Of a stretch of 64,000 nucleotides of DNA, positions 1 to 9,125 are shown one piece after another. Made by a program: the position numbers and the translations under genes. The notes below the pieces were generated by a model that had not been told where the DNA came from, searched no databases, and saw nothing but the letters and a program-made list of their open reading frames with translations. The stretch spans positions 62,001 to 126,000 of the forward strand of contig NZ_BAABAY010000006.1 of the NCBI RefSeq assembly GCF_039537665.1, given 5' to 3'. The stretch is from Gaetbulibacter_A aestuarii. Its GTDB lineage: Bacteria > Bacteroidota > Bacteroidia > Flavobacteriales > Flavobacteriaceae. Positions within the stretch are counted from its first letter, which is position 1. Every line of letters begins with the position of its first letter.

Positions 1-2070
1 ACAAATGATTTTGGTGCTGCTTTAGTATATAATGAAACAACTAGTATTTGGCAACAACTCCAGAGTTTACTTCCATCAGATACCATTAAAAACATTAAAA
101 TATTTAGTCCTTTTTATGATGAAAAAGGGTCGTTTATAAATCTTTTAGCTTCTAGATATCCGGATTGTCAAATTGAAGCTTTCTTACAACCAGATAAAGG
201 CATACATCCACATAAAATGCCTGCTCATAATAATATCAAGTTTTTTTCTTGGGAAAGTACTAATCGAGCTAAATCAACAGTAGTAAAATTTGACAGAAAA
301 TTGCATAGCAAAATCATTTGGTTCGATGCAGGTGAAGATCAATACGGTTTGTTCGGAAGTCCTAATGCTACTATTAAAGCATTTGGATCAGAAAGTAATC
401 GAGGCTCAAATGATGAGTTTGCTGTTTTAATTAAAGTGAAGGATCAAAGTATTTTAGAAGAACTAGAATTAACAGGTCAATTTCAATCTTGGCTACCACA
501 AGAAATTTTACAAGTTCAAACGACAGAAGATGAAGCCGAAAAAGAACAAGCTAGAAATACAGGAAAAATTAAACTTTTAGGTTCAGATCAGGATGGTAAA
601 AAAATCACATTATTCATTAAGGATATAACAGCTTATAAAAATGCTGATATAGTATTTTATAATCATTGGGGAGAGGAGTTGGAACGGATAAGTCTTATAC
701 TAAAAGACACCAAAATAAGAGTTGAGTTAAATGAAACCAATAAGATAAATACTGTTGCCTTCGTTCAGTTTGTTGATAGTAAAGGTAATTCCATTTCCAA
801 TAAACAAATAGTAAATAGTCTTCATGACTTATGGAATACAAATCCATCTATAGAGAATAGGCGACTCATGAAATTAGGAAGCTTAATTGAAACTGGTAAT
901 AACAAACTTTTTGATGTCATTACTTTTTTCAATGATATTCAATCTGGCAAGAGAACCCTAAAAAAGAGATCTTCAGGAGGTAATTCAGCTCATGGAAATG
1001 AAAATAATGAAACTCCAGCTGCTGCAATTTCTTATGAAGAAGCAATAGCATTAAGCAAAGAATCAAAAGAACATCAGCATCTTTTAAAACAGCACAGTTC
1101 TATTAGAATATGGGATGCTATTGAGCGTTATTTTAACGAGTTGGCAATGTCTGAAGAAGAGGAAGATATGAATGATGAAGAGGAAGCAGATGCAACAATA
1201 AGTAGGGATAGGAAAGATAAAAAAGAACGCATAGAGCCTGTGACATTAAATTCTATTAATGTATTAAATAGTAGAAGACGTGCTATTGAAAATTTTTTGA
1301 ATAATTATTTAAACGGATTAAAGCGAAGTACAAATACTAAAAATTATAAACTCGGTCTTATTGATTTGGCAATGTTTCTAATTGTCATGAAACATCTCAT
1401 TGAATTTGCGGAAAGAGAAATCATTTTTAAAGTTGATGAAAGCAATCAAGAAACGTATGTTTTGTATCCTTTAAGTGGTAAATTATCAGAATTGACTAGT
1501 TTTTCAGGAGCCATATTAAATTTATTAGGTCATTTTGTTAATTTACTTTTTCACGCCCCTTTTCAAGAAGTTGACGATGAGTATATTAATACTAAATTAA
1601 AACACTACAAGACCTTAGTAAAAAGAACAGCCTTGTTTTCATTGGCAATGATTAAAGAAAATTATAAAAACCATGAACAAGGCAGTAAATGGGCTAATAT
1701 ATTAGCTTTTAATATTATGAATCAATTAGGGCTGCCTGAGGAGGGTTTTGAAAAACATCTTGAAGAATTTTTAAAAAATACCAGTATAAAAAATCAAGAG
1801 ATTAATAATTTAACTACGGTATTAAATAACTTGATAGTTCAATATAATTCGTTTAATGAATCAAATGAGTTTCATTTTTCAGACTCATTAGGAATCTGTC
1901 AAATAATAAAAAGGATACCTTTATCAGGGCCAACCAAATTTTTAAAATTAGGAAGGCCGGGATTTGAGTATAACTCTGAGTCGAATGATTTTATATTGTC
2001 GAAGTTGTACAATTATAAAACAGGTAAAATGCAACCTTCATTACAAAAATTTAAAAAAAGCAGAGTTTAA
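1..2070 (+). CDS. Phospholipase D-fold (HKD) protein, 5' end outside window
   Basis: The reading frame is open to the left edge, so the first codon here is not the start; 689 residues are visible. A canonical HKD half-site is present: H102-S-K104 with D109, followed by G119-S-P-N122, counted from the first codon in the window. This is the phosphodiesterase signature of the PLD superfamily (nucleases, lipases). A second HKD motif is not visible and may lie upstream, or the protein may dimerise. A Glu/Asp-rich linker sits near residues 380 to 405 and the C-terminal part is unrecognised. It lies 47 bases before the HsdR-like gene on the same strand, so the two are probably one operon. Inference: a nuclease accessory to a restriction or defence system; substrate unknown. 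Confidence 0.7.
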   Translation, partial: TNDFGAALVYNETTSIWQQLQSLLPSDTIKNIKIFSPFYDEKGSFINLLASRYPDCQIEAFLQPDKGIHPHKMPAHNNIKFFSWESTNRAKSTVVKFDRKLHSKIIWFDAGEDQYGLFGSPNATIKAFGSESNRGSNDEFAVLIKVKDQSILEELELTGQFQSWLPQEILQVQTTEDEAEKEQARNTGKIKLLGSDQDGKKITLFIKDITAYKNADIVFYNHWGEELERISLILKDTKIRVELNETNKINTVAFVQFVDSKGNSISNKQIVNSLHDLWNTNPSIENRRLMKLGSLIETGNNKLFDVITFFNDIQSGKRTLKKRSSGGNSAHGNENNETPAAAISYEEAIALSKESKEHQHLLKQHSSIRIWDAIERYFNELAMSEEEEDMNDEEEADATISRDRKDKKERIEPVTLNSINVLNSRRRAIENFLNNYLNGLKRSTNTKNYKLGLIDLAMFLIVMKHLIEFAEREIIFKVDESNQETYVLYPLSGKLSELTSFSGAILNLLGHFVNLLFHAPFQEVDDEYINTKLKHYKTLVKRTALFSLAMIKENYKNHEQGSKWANILAFNIMNQLGLPEEGFEKHLEEFLKNTSIKNQEINNLTTVLNNLIVQYNSFNESNEFHFSDSLGICQIIKRIPLSGPTKFLKLGRPGFEYNSESNDFILSKLYNYKTGKMQPSLQKFKKSRV

Positions 2071-2117
2071 TGCATTTCTACTGCATACATCGGGAGTTAA
2101 TTTGAGCAAATATTATT

Positions 2118-5100
2118 ATGAGTAGTAATTTCGATTTTATCAAAATAGACTTTCCAGAGTTGTATGTACAGACTGTTGAGGCTGAAAAGTATGTCTATAA
2201 AGCTCCGAAATATGCTGCATTACAGTGTAGAATAGCTTTGGAGTTAACAGTAAATTGGTTATATGATAATGATCCAGATTACAACAGACCATATGATTCC
2301 AATCTAGCAGCTTTAATGTATCACGATGATTTCAAAAATGATATTAAAGCGTCTTTACTTCAAGAATTAACTTTGGTTAGAAAAATTGGTAATGCAGCGG
2401 CACATGGTACCAGGGTAAATAATAAGGAGGCATTAATTTGCCTTAGAAGCATATTTAGATTATTATCATTTGTTGGGATTAACTATAATGAGAAAAGTCC
2501 AATAATCCCAAAATTTGATGAATCGTTAGTCCCTATAGGCGAGGTAGACGAAAAATCTACAAAAGAACTTCAAGAAAAGTCTGAGGCTATTGAGGCTTTG
2601 TTAGCTGAAAAACAAAAGCAACTTGAAAAAACAAAGGAACTTCTCAAAGAAAACCAGCTACTAAAAAAACAAATAGATCAACAAAAAACAGCTATTAAGG
2701 AGCGTAAGTTCGAACGACAAATTGAAGTAGATTTTGATGAAGTTATACCCGTTTTGACATCAGAGGCAGAAACAAGAAAGCTATTTATAGATGTCTTACT
2801 AAAGGAGGCAGGTTGGGACAATCTTAGATCCGGGCTCGAAACTGAATATAAAGTTGTAGGAATGCCTATATCCGTGAATCCATCAGGAATAGGATCTGCC
2901 GATTATGTACTTTGGGGTGATAATGGCAAGCCATTGGCTGTTGTTGAGGCTAAAAAAACACTGTACAGTCCTAAAAAGGGTAAGCATCAAGCGTTCTTAT
3001 ATGCTAACTGTTTAGAAGAGATGACAGGACAACGTCCAGTAATTTTCTATTCTAATGGTTTTGAAACCTACCTTTGGGATGATCTTTTCTACCCTGAGCG
3101 CAAAGTAAGTGGCTTTTATACCAAAGATGAATTAAGATTTCTAATTGAGCGTAGGAAAACCAGAAAAGACCTAAGACAATTTCAAACTAATGCAGAAATA
3201 GTTGGTAGGCCATATCAACTAGAAGCAATAAAGCGTGTTTCAGAAGCTTTGGCAGTAATGCATCAAGGAGAATTAAAAGGAAAAAATAGAGAAGCTTTAT
3301 TAGTCATGGCAACTGGTAGTGGTAAAACCAGGGTTTCGGCAGCCATTGTTGATATGTTGACCAAAAGTAATTGGGCAAAGAGGGTTTTGTTCTTAGCAGA
3401 TAGAAATGCCCTGGTTACACAGGCCAAAAATGCCTTTAAAGAACATGTTCCTCATTTAAGTGCAATAGATTTAACTAAGGAGAAAGAAGATAATGGAACA
3501 CGTTTGGTCTTTTCTACTTATCCAACGATCATGAATCGCATAGATAATCTAAAAAATGATGATGGTAGGTTTTATGGAACCGGTCATTTTGATGTTATAA
3601 TAATTGATGAAGCTCATAGATCTGTTTATCAAAAATATAGAGCAATATTTGATTATTTTGATTCTATTTTAATTGGTCTTACAGCAACTCCAAAAAAGGA
3701 TATAGATCATAATACGTATTCAATGTTTAAAATTGAAGATGATAACCCAACTTACGCCTATGAATTAAATCAAGCTGTAAAAGACAAGTTTTTGGTGCCG
3801 CCCAAAGCTATCGAGGTGCCTGTCAAATTTGTTCATGAGGGTATAAAGTATAACGATTTATCTGAAGAGGATAAGCTTAAATTTGAAGAGACTTTTAGAG
3901 ATGAAGTATCAGGCGATGATGACGAAATTGAAATAAGTAAATCCGCAATAAACAGTTTTTTGTTTAATAATGAAACAGTTGATGTAGTGCTTGATTACCT
4001 TATGACCAATGGTGTTAAAGTAGAAGGTGGTGATAAGTTAGGTAAAACCATCATATTTGCGAAAAATCATAAACACGCTCTTTTTATTGAGAAGCGGTTT
4101 AATAAGAATTATCCTGAATATTCAGGGAAATTTTTGCGAATAATTGATAATTATGAAAGTAAGGCCCAAGACTTATTAGAAAACTTTTGTGAGGACAAAA
4201 TTGAGTTAAATCCGCAAATTGCAGTTTCTGTTGATATGATGGATACAGGCGTAGATGCTCCTAGAGTTGTAAACCTGGTATTTTTTAAACAGGTTAAATC
4301 TTATGCCAAATTTTGGCAAATGATAGGTCGCGGTACCCGACTAAGACCTAATTTGTTTGGGCCAGGATTAGATAAAGAGTATTTCACGATTTTTGACATA
4401 TGTGACAACTTTAACTTTTTTGGAGAGTTTCCAGATGGGATTAAGGGTACCGTTGGAAAGTCCTTATCAGAGAAGATATTTGAGGCCAAATTAAATGTGT
4501 TAATGGCTATAAGAAATAATCCTAAAAGTACGCAGGAGGAGGATTATTTAGCCTCGAATTATACAAATCAACTTCATGATATCATAAATAACCTGGATCA
4601 GGATAGATTTGAAGTTCGTAAACATTGGGCATTGGTAAATGAGTTTAAGGTAAGATCTCGCTGGGATAATTTAACCCTAGGTGATATTCATGATATTTCT
4701 AAAAATCTCTCTTCATTGGAATCATATAATGATACCGGGGATGAATTGGCAAAAAGGTTCGACTTAGTAACGCTAAATTTTCAACAGGTAATTCTCTCAG
4801 GTGATAAAAAAAGAGAGGAGTCCTATGTTAAACAGATTTACAATATTGCCAATAATTTATTTACTAAAAGAAATATTCCAAAAGTACAAGAGAAGTTGGG
4901 GCTGATTAGGCAATTACAAAATGAAGATTTTTGGAGGGGTGTAAATGTGAACGTAATTGAAAATGTTAGGGTAGAGCTTAGAGATTTGATTAAGTTTATT
5001 GAGCGTGAAAAAGTAAAAACTGTTTACACAGATTTTTCTGATGAAATCCAAGTTCATAAAGTAAATGAAGTGGATATTTTACCTACATACTCAAAATTAA

Positions 5101-5558
5101 AAAGCTATAAGGACAGAGTTGAGACTTTTATAAGAAAAAATAAATCACATTTAGTTATTGATAAACTTCACAAGAATATTCCTATTACCCCGAAGGAATT
5201 AAAACTTTTAGAAAGCTTCTTGTTTAATGATGAATTGGGTGGAAAAAAAGAATATGAAAAGGAATATGGAGAACTTCCACTGGGAAAATTTATAAGGAGC
5301 GTTGTAGGCTTAAATATTGAAGTGGTTAATGATCTTTTTGCAAATTTTATTCGAGACAAAAATTTAAAGCCGGTTCAAATTACTTTTATACAAACCCTGA
5401 TTAATTACCTTAACAAAAACGGTACCTTGGATAAAAAACTTTTAACCCAGCCACCATTTAATGAAGCAAGTGATGATGGTATCATTGGATTGTTTGAGGA
5501 TAATAAGGTTCGGGAAATAGTTTCTATAATTGATAGAGTTAATGGAAACATTGGTTAG
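2118..5558 (+). CDS. hsdR: Type I restriction-like endonuclease/translocase subunit (HsdR family) with N-terminal DUF4145-like domain
   Basis: The 1146-residue protein has four parts. Residues 1 to about 125 look like a DUF4145 domain (conserved AAHG segment). Residues about 145 to 200 are Lys/Glu-rich coiled coil. Next comes a PD-(D/E)xK nuclease module with D262 and E277-A-K279. Last is an SF2 helicase core: Walker A G400-S-G-K403-T, DEAH at 497 to 500, TATP at 522 to 525 and motif VI Q734-MIGRGTR741. Type I R subunits use this to translocate on and cut unmethylated DNA. Neither HsdM nor HsdS is visible; they would have to lie left of the window. The DUF4145 fusion is known in a subset of HsdR-like proteins. 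It follows the PLD gene on the same strand. Confidence 0.85.
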   Translation: MSSNFDFIKIDFPELYVQTVEAEKYVYKAPKYAALQCRIALELTVNWLYDNDPDYNRPYDSNLAALMYHDDFKNDIKASLLQELTLVRKIGNAAAHGTRVNNKEALICLRSIFRLLSFVGINYNEKSPIIPKFDESLVPIGEVDEKSTKELQEKSEAIEALLAEKQKQLEKTKELLKENQLLKKQIDQQKTAIKERKFERQIEVDFDEVIPVLTSEAETRKLFIDVLLKEAGWDNLRSGLETEYKVVGMPISVNPSGIGSADYVLWGDNGKPLAVVEAKKTLYSPKKGKHQAFLYANCLEEMTGQRPVIFYSNGFETYLWDDLFYPERKVSGFYTKDELRFLIERRKTRKDLRQFQTNAEIVGRPYQLEAIKRVSEALAVMHQGELKGKNREALLVMATGSGKTRVSAAIVDMLTKSNWAKRVLFLADRNALVTQAKNAFKEHVPHLSAIDLTKEKEDNGTRLVFSTYPTIMNRIDNLKNDDGRFYGTGHFDVIIIDEAHRSVYQKYRAIFDYFDSILIGLTATPKKDIDHNTYSMFKIEDDNPTYAYELNQAVKDKFLVPPKAIEVPVKFVHEGIKYNDLSEEDKLKFEETFRDEVSGDDDEIEISKSAINSFLFNNETVDVVLDYLMTNGVKVEGGDKLGKTIIFAKNHKHALFIEKRFNKNYPEYSGKFLRIIDNYESKAQDLLENFCEDKIELNPQIAVSVDMMDTGVDAPRVVNLVFFKQVKSYAKFWQMIGRGTRLRPNLFGPGLDKEYFTIFDICDNFNFFGEFPDGIKGTVGKSLSEKIFEAKLNVLMAIRNNPKSTQEEDYLASNYTNQLHDIINNLDQDRFEVRKHWALVNEFKVRSRWDNLTLGDIHDISKNLSSLESYNDTGDELAKRFDLVTLNFQQVILSGDKKREESYVKQIYNIANNLFTKRNIPKVQEKLGLIRQLQNEDFWRGVNVNVIENVRVELRDLIKFIEREKVKTVYTDFSDEIQVHKVNEVDILPTYSKLKSYKDRVETFIRKNKSHLVIDKLHKNIPITPKELKLLESFLFNDELGGKKEYEKEYGELPLGKFIRSVVGLNIEVVNDLFANFIRDKNLKPVQITFIQTLINYLNKNGTLDKKLLTQPPFNEASDDGIIGLFEDNKVREIVSIIDRVNGNIG

Positions 5559-5578
5559 TTTAGAAATAAATTAAGGAT

Positions 5579-5734
5579 ATGATGTCTACAAAAGTGAAAC
5601 CAGAAAAATTATTGGATGAGAATAGTTCATATAAAGACTTTACGAACTTTGCTTTACAACTTTGCGACGATATAATATATGATTTTGAAAATTATATTGA
5701 TGACAAAGAAAACTTAAATATTGGAAAAAGGTAA
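5579..5734 (+). CDS. Small hypothetical protein, 51 residues
   Basis: Tandem ATG codons open a 51-codon frame just downstream of hsdR, with an AAGGA stretch directly before them. The product is acidic (FALQLCDDIIYDFENYID in the middle) with no recognised domain. It could be a tiny accessory gene of the restriction operon or the decayed N-terminus of a longer gene, because about 100 bases of noncoding DNA follow. Coding status is uncertain. Confidence 0.35.
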   Translation: MMSTKVKPEKLLDENSSYKDFTNFALQLCDDIIYDFENYIDDKENLNIGKR

Positions 5735-5834
5735 AATTAGAATTAAAAAAAATAAATAGAATATTTCAGACATTAATCAACATTTGAAACTAAATCAAGC
5801 ACAAAGTAATTTCATGAGTTGTTGGAAATAATTA

Positions 5835-6026
5835 ATGATTATGACAAAGCACTTGAATTTCAGAGATTATCAAAACCAAAAAAAGACACTAATGCTCTCC
5901 TGTGATTGTGGATGGAAAGGATACGCAACAGAAGCCTTTAATGATTACTATGAAGAAGTAATGGATTTTGAATGCCCAAAATGTGATAAAATGCTTTTAA
6001 TTGTTAATCTAATAGCAGATACTTAA
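5835..6026 (+). CDS. Small zinc-ribbon-like protein
   Basis: A 63-residue protein with two cysteine pairs, C-D-C-G-W near residues 23 to 27 and C-P-K-C near residues 48 to 51. This is the spacing of a compact zinc ribbon, and the C-terminus is hydrophobic (MLLIVNLIA). Short proteins with a CGW...CPxCD...LLIV pattern are, to my recollection, widespread in bacteria without an assigned function. A second ATG lies two codons in (5841). Neighbours are accessory genes. No role is proposed. Confidence 0.55.
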   Translation: MIMTKHLNFRDYQNQKKTLMLSCDCGWKGYATEAFNDYYEEVMDFECPKCDKMLLIVNLIADT

Positions 6027-6471
6027 AAGTGTTTTGGTTGGAAAGCATAAAAAAGAAATTAATATTAATAGGCATTCAATTAGGATACCTATAAAGTTGG
6101 CAAGCTATCAAATAGGTGTATTACAATAAGATAATCTCCTTGGTTCGAGCCTGGGAAGGGGATCAAAAATTAAAAAAATGCTCATTAATACGCTTTAAAT
6201 ACTTTTTGAATGAGTTTTAATCCTTTTTAAAACGCTTTAATTTGTATTTAATTAGAATTAATAATGTTTATAATGTAATTAAATGCTATTTTTTACAGGT
6301 TGTTTGTTTTAAAATAATGGTCTTTTATGTAGTTTTTTGAGATTAAATATTCTTATCGAAGTAATCAAGGTTAGCTGAAGCTTTTAGGAATTAAAGAAGC
6401 AGGAGAGGAGAATCAATTACTAATAGTGATTTAGGGTTTTTGCTATCTTTAGTTTTTATTAAATAATTTCA
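6027..6471. other. Gene-free AT-rich stretch
   Basis: No convincing frame is seen on either strand. The only structured element is the tRNA-3'-end-like segment listed at 6134 to 6165. The remainder is AT-rich and contains the near-repeated words ACGCTTTAAATAC and ACGCTTTAATTTG about 45 bases apart. Confidence 0.6.
6134..6165 (+). other. tRNA 3'-end-like fragment (possible attachment-site remnant)
   Basis: The segment contains TTGGTTCGAGCC, which matches a tRNA T-arm (loop TTCGAGC), followed by a 7-base run AAGGGGA that could be the 3' side of an acceptor stem. No matching 5' half, D-arm or anticodon arm precedes it, so this is not an intact tRNA. Such isolated 3' ends are what integration into a tRNA gene leaves at one element boundary. 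The T-stem here is weak (three G-U pairs), so chance resemblance is possible. Confidence 0.35.
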
Positions 6472-6918
6472 TTACCCTTCCGGTAATGTATTTATTTTTT
6501 TGTTTTCTGTTGTTAACCAATAATCTGTTGGAAAAAAATAATCACTTGTGTCAAATGCGTGTGGTAGTTCATTTTCAGTTAAATTTTCAACCATTTGACT
6601 ATACCATTTTTCATATTCATCGCTTTTCCCTTTGCATGGTTCAAGAAAGTCGATGTTTTCCTTAATAAATAAATCAGCCAATTCTTTTGGTGATAAATTA
6701 ATTTCTACTTGCATATTCCCATTCCTTTTGGATTCAATCCATCTTGAAGCAGCTAAGGTCTCATTTTGTTTTTTTATATCAATCAATTCGCAACGCCAAG
6801 TTAATCCTGTAGGTGAAATAAATGGAATTACTCTTAGGTTGCCATAACCTCGTTTATGTAATTCTTTAACCATAAACAAAAGCTTTTGCATATTCCTATA
6901 ATAGAAATTACTATGCAT
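6472..6918 (-). CDS. Hypothetical cytosolic protein
   Basis: The 148-residue protein has no signal peptide or membrane segment. Its first third carries a conserved-looking pattern, ELHKRGYGNLRVIPFISPTG then WRCE, which I associate with uncharacterised bacterial proteins but cannot name. The remainder is charged. It stands alone on the minus strand between two noncoding stretches in the accessory region. No function is assigned. Confidence 0.55.
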   Translation of the reverse strand: MHSNFYYRNMQKLLFMVKELHKRGYGNLRVIPFISPTGLTWRCELIDIKKQNETLAASRWIESKRNGNMQVEINLSPKELADLFIKENIDFLEPCKGKSDEYEKWYSQMVENLTENELPHAFDTSDYFFPTDYWLTTENKKINTLPEG

Positions 6919-7254
6919 TTTTTTAAAATTTGTTTTTTACGATTTTATTCGAAGAATATTGCATTAAAGGCCTACTACTCGGAGTTCTGTTTTGCGAAGT
7001 AAAAGATAATAAATTTATGCAATAATGAATTGGGAATCTGACGGATGTTGATGATTAAGTCCCAAATCATTGTTTGTCGACCAAATAGCAAAGCTACCGT
7101 TCGTTGTTAATTTATTAGATTGGGAGTTCAAGAAGCAGATCCAAATTGCTTTTAGCGCTTGTTGTGGCACGTTAAAGGTTTGAGCCTGTTAGCTGGAGCT
7201 ATCGGTTGGTTTGTGGTCTTTGCACAATTTGGATTAGCAGGTAGTTAGGCGCAG
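6919..7254. other. Gene-free stretch with a long imperfect inverted repeat
   Basis: No frame is convincing. The right half holds an imperfect inverted repeat: 7135 to 7148 (GCAGATCCAAATTG) against 7225 to 7238, 12 of 14 bases complementary. A GTTAGGC heptamer follows at 7244 to 7250, directly beside the stop of the HerA-like gene. GTTAGGC fits the integron core consensus GTTRRRY, but no matching RYYYAAC was found at the far side. Confidence 0.5.
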
Positions 7255-9072
7255 TTATTTTATTGTTTCAATTACTAATGATTTTTCAGTGTCTATAGCA
7301 GGTCCATACACTAACGCTTCTCCTCTGGATAAAGTAGGTAATAGTTCTTTACTACTATACCCAAGAATTCCTTCCAAATAGTCTAAGCCTGTTTGGTCGA
7401 CACTCTTAAAAGCAATTAAATTCTCGCATTGTGAAAGGGCACTTTTAGAAACAACAGCTGTTCGTTGTGAAATGAAGATTATTGATATTCCGTACTTTCT
7501 TACTTGCATCATGTTTAATCCAAACTTCATAGATTCATCTCGTCCAGGCGAGTTGAATCCCATTCCAGCTGGTTCAGGAATGAACTGATGTGCCTCGTCA
7601 ATTACCAGAACTCGAGGATTTGGCTCTCCATTTTCATATTCTTCTTTAGCTAGATTCATAAGGTGATTCAAGTATTTCAGTGCCGACTGAGCAGGATTCC
7701 CTGTTGGTTCGCATACGCTCACACCCGTTGTATTGTTGTCATCACCTTCGGCATATTTTGTATAACCAAGTTTCGATACAAACTCACCACTTTGATCCAT
7801 TACGGTAACCCTTCTAGTTTTCGAAAGCTCTTGGATCAATAGGTTACATAAGGTAGTTTTCCCCATTCCTGTCATTCCAAGAATTGCCATATGGGACTCC
7901 ATAATTTTGTTCACATCAAGATTTATTGGAAGACCAGAATTCTTGATATTACCTAAAGCGAATTTGTTTTCAATTGCGGGTAATTCTTCCGTAAAACGCT
8001 GTTCGTGATTTGCTAGAAAAATAGGCTCGCTAAGAGAGGGAAGTGTCTTATTTATTTTAAGTGATTGTTGTTCGGTGTCATAACAGCCGATTTGGAAAGC
8101 TCTTACTTTTCGATCCAATTGCGCACCAGATTTTACGTTGAACTTGAATATCTCTCCGTGCGCAATTTGATAGAATATGATGTTTCCAGAGTTCTCAACA
8201 TAAATAGTGTCGCCTATTTCAAATTCTTCATTTGTCTCAAAACTCAACTGATTTACTGTTGTCCCTTCATTTACAGTCCCTAAGTACTTCTTTGTCTGCG
8301 TTTCTTTGTCTATCTCAATTTCTATCTGCGGTCTTGATACAATCCAACCAATTTTAGAATCATTTTCTAGCTCGATTTGTCCCCACGTATCATCAGTTCG
8401 ATTTATCCTTTTTGTTATAATTCCCTTGGTTTTTATACTGCCCGTTAAAACATTAATTCGTGTCCCGATAGGTTGAAGACTTCGTGACGTTACAATTAGG
8501 GTAGAAGGTCCTATTATTCCAAGTGGAGTAATTGGAGTAGGACGATTTGTTACATCGAAAAAATAAACTTCCCAGTTGATATATCTCGAGACAGATAGAA
8601 TACCCCAACAGATACCAAGTATCCAAAATTTATTGTCAGAAGTTGGATAAGCTTCGATGACTGCGAGCCAGAAAATGGTTGAGTAAATGATAGATGCAGT
8701 TCCTAGTTTGAAAAGTGGAAACAAAGCTTTTATCCTAGAGTATTCATCCTTCTCTTTTTTTGCGTTGTGGATTATCTGAACTATGGATACTAAAACCAAA
8801 ATTGCAAGAAACGCCTGCAATACAGTCCAACCAATAGGAGCTACGGTAGGAGTTACAACTAATGTCAGTAGAAAACCAATTATGCTATTTCCTAAAGTAT
8901 CATATGTTTTTGGATACCATGGTTCAAGAAGTATAGGATTGATAATAATTGCAAGCAATCCAGAAAAATACCATACCTCATTTGTGGCTATTTTTCCAAT
9001 CACTAAATAGGTAGCAACGGAAAGAACAAACAATTGAAAGCCCAGTAATATGATTCTACTTTTTATTGCCAT
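7255..9072 (-). CDS. Membrane-anchored HerA/FtsK-type ATPase
   Basis: The first about 165 residues of the 605-residue protein hold roughly six hydrophobic segments (about 7-25, 33-49, 61-77, 83-101, 122-140, 148-162). A beta-rich middle follows, resembling the HAS barrel of HerA proteins. The ATPase then has Walker A G399-MTGMGK-T406, Walker B VLVID492-E493-A-H and a sensor-like SQRT at 535 to 538. HerA ATPases are hexameric DNA pumps; some pair with nucleases or Sir2 effectors in phage defence. Most HerA proteins are soluble, so the membrane N-terminus is unusual and FtsK-like. The upstream minus-strand gene 9126 to 9710 is only 53 bases away. Partner and substrate are unknown. Confidence 0.75.
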   Translation of the reverse strand: MAIKSRIILLGFQLFVLSVATYLVIGKIATNEVWYFSGLLAIIINPILLEPWYPKTYDTLGNSIIGFLLTLVVTPTVAPIGWTVLQAFLAILVLVSIVQIIHNAKKEKDEYSRIKALFPLFKLGTASIIYSTIFWLAVIEAYPTSDNKFWILGICWGILSVSRYINWEVYFFDVTNRPTPITPLGIIGPSTLIVTSRSLQPIGTRINVLTGSIKTKGIITKRINRTDDTWGQIELENDSKIGWIVSRPQIEIEIDKETQTKKYLGTVNEGTTVNQLSFETNEEFEIGDTIYVENSGNIIFYQIAHGEIFKFNVKSGAQLDRKVRAFQIGCYDTEQQSLKINKTLPSLSEPIFLANHEQRFTEELPAIENKFALGNIKNSGLPINLDVNKIMESHMAILGMTGMGKTTLCNLLIQELSKTRRVTVMDQSGEFVSKLGYTKYAEGDDNNTTGVSVCEPTGNPAQSALKYLNHLMNLAKEEYENGEPNPRVLVIDEAHQFIPEPAGMGFNSPGRDESMKFGLNMMQVRKYGISIIFISQRTAVVSKSALSQCENLIAFKSVDQTGLDYLEGILGYSSKELLPTLSRGEALVYGPAIDTEKSLVIETIK

Positions 9073-9125
9073 TTTTAATTGTGTTCAGCCGTTATTGCGT
9101 TTACACGTTGTTGTCAACTGTTCTT

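Noticed and set aside
9073..9125. attC-like site between the HerA gene and the 9126 gene
   Set aside because: Words such as GTTGTCAAC and GCCGTTA recall cassette ends, but no paired core sites or foldable arms were found in 53 bases.
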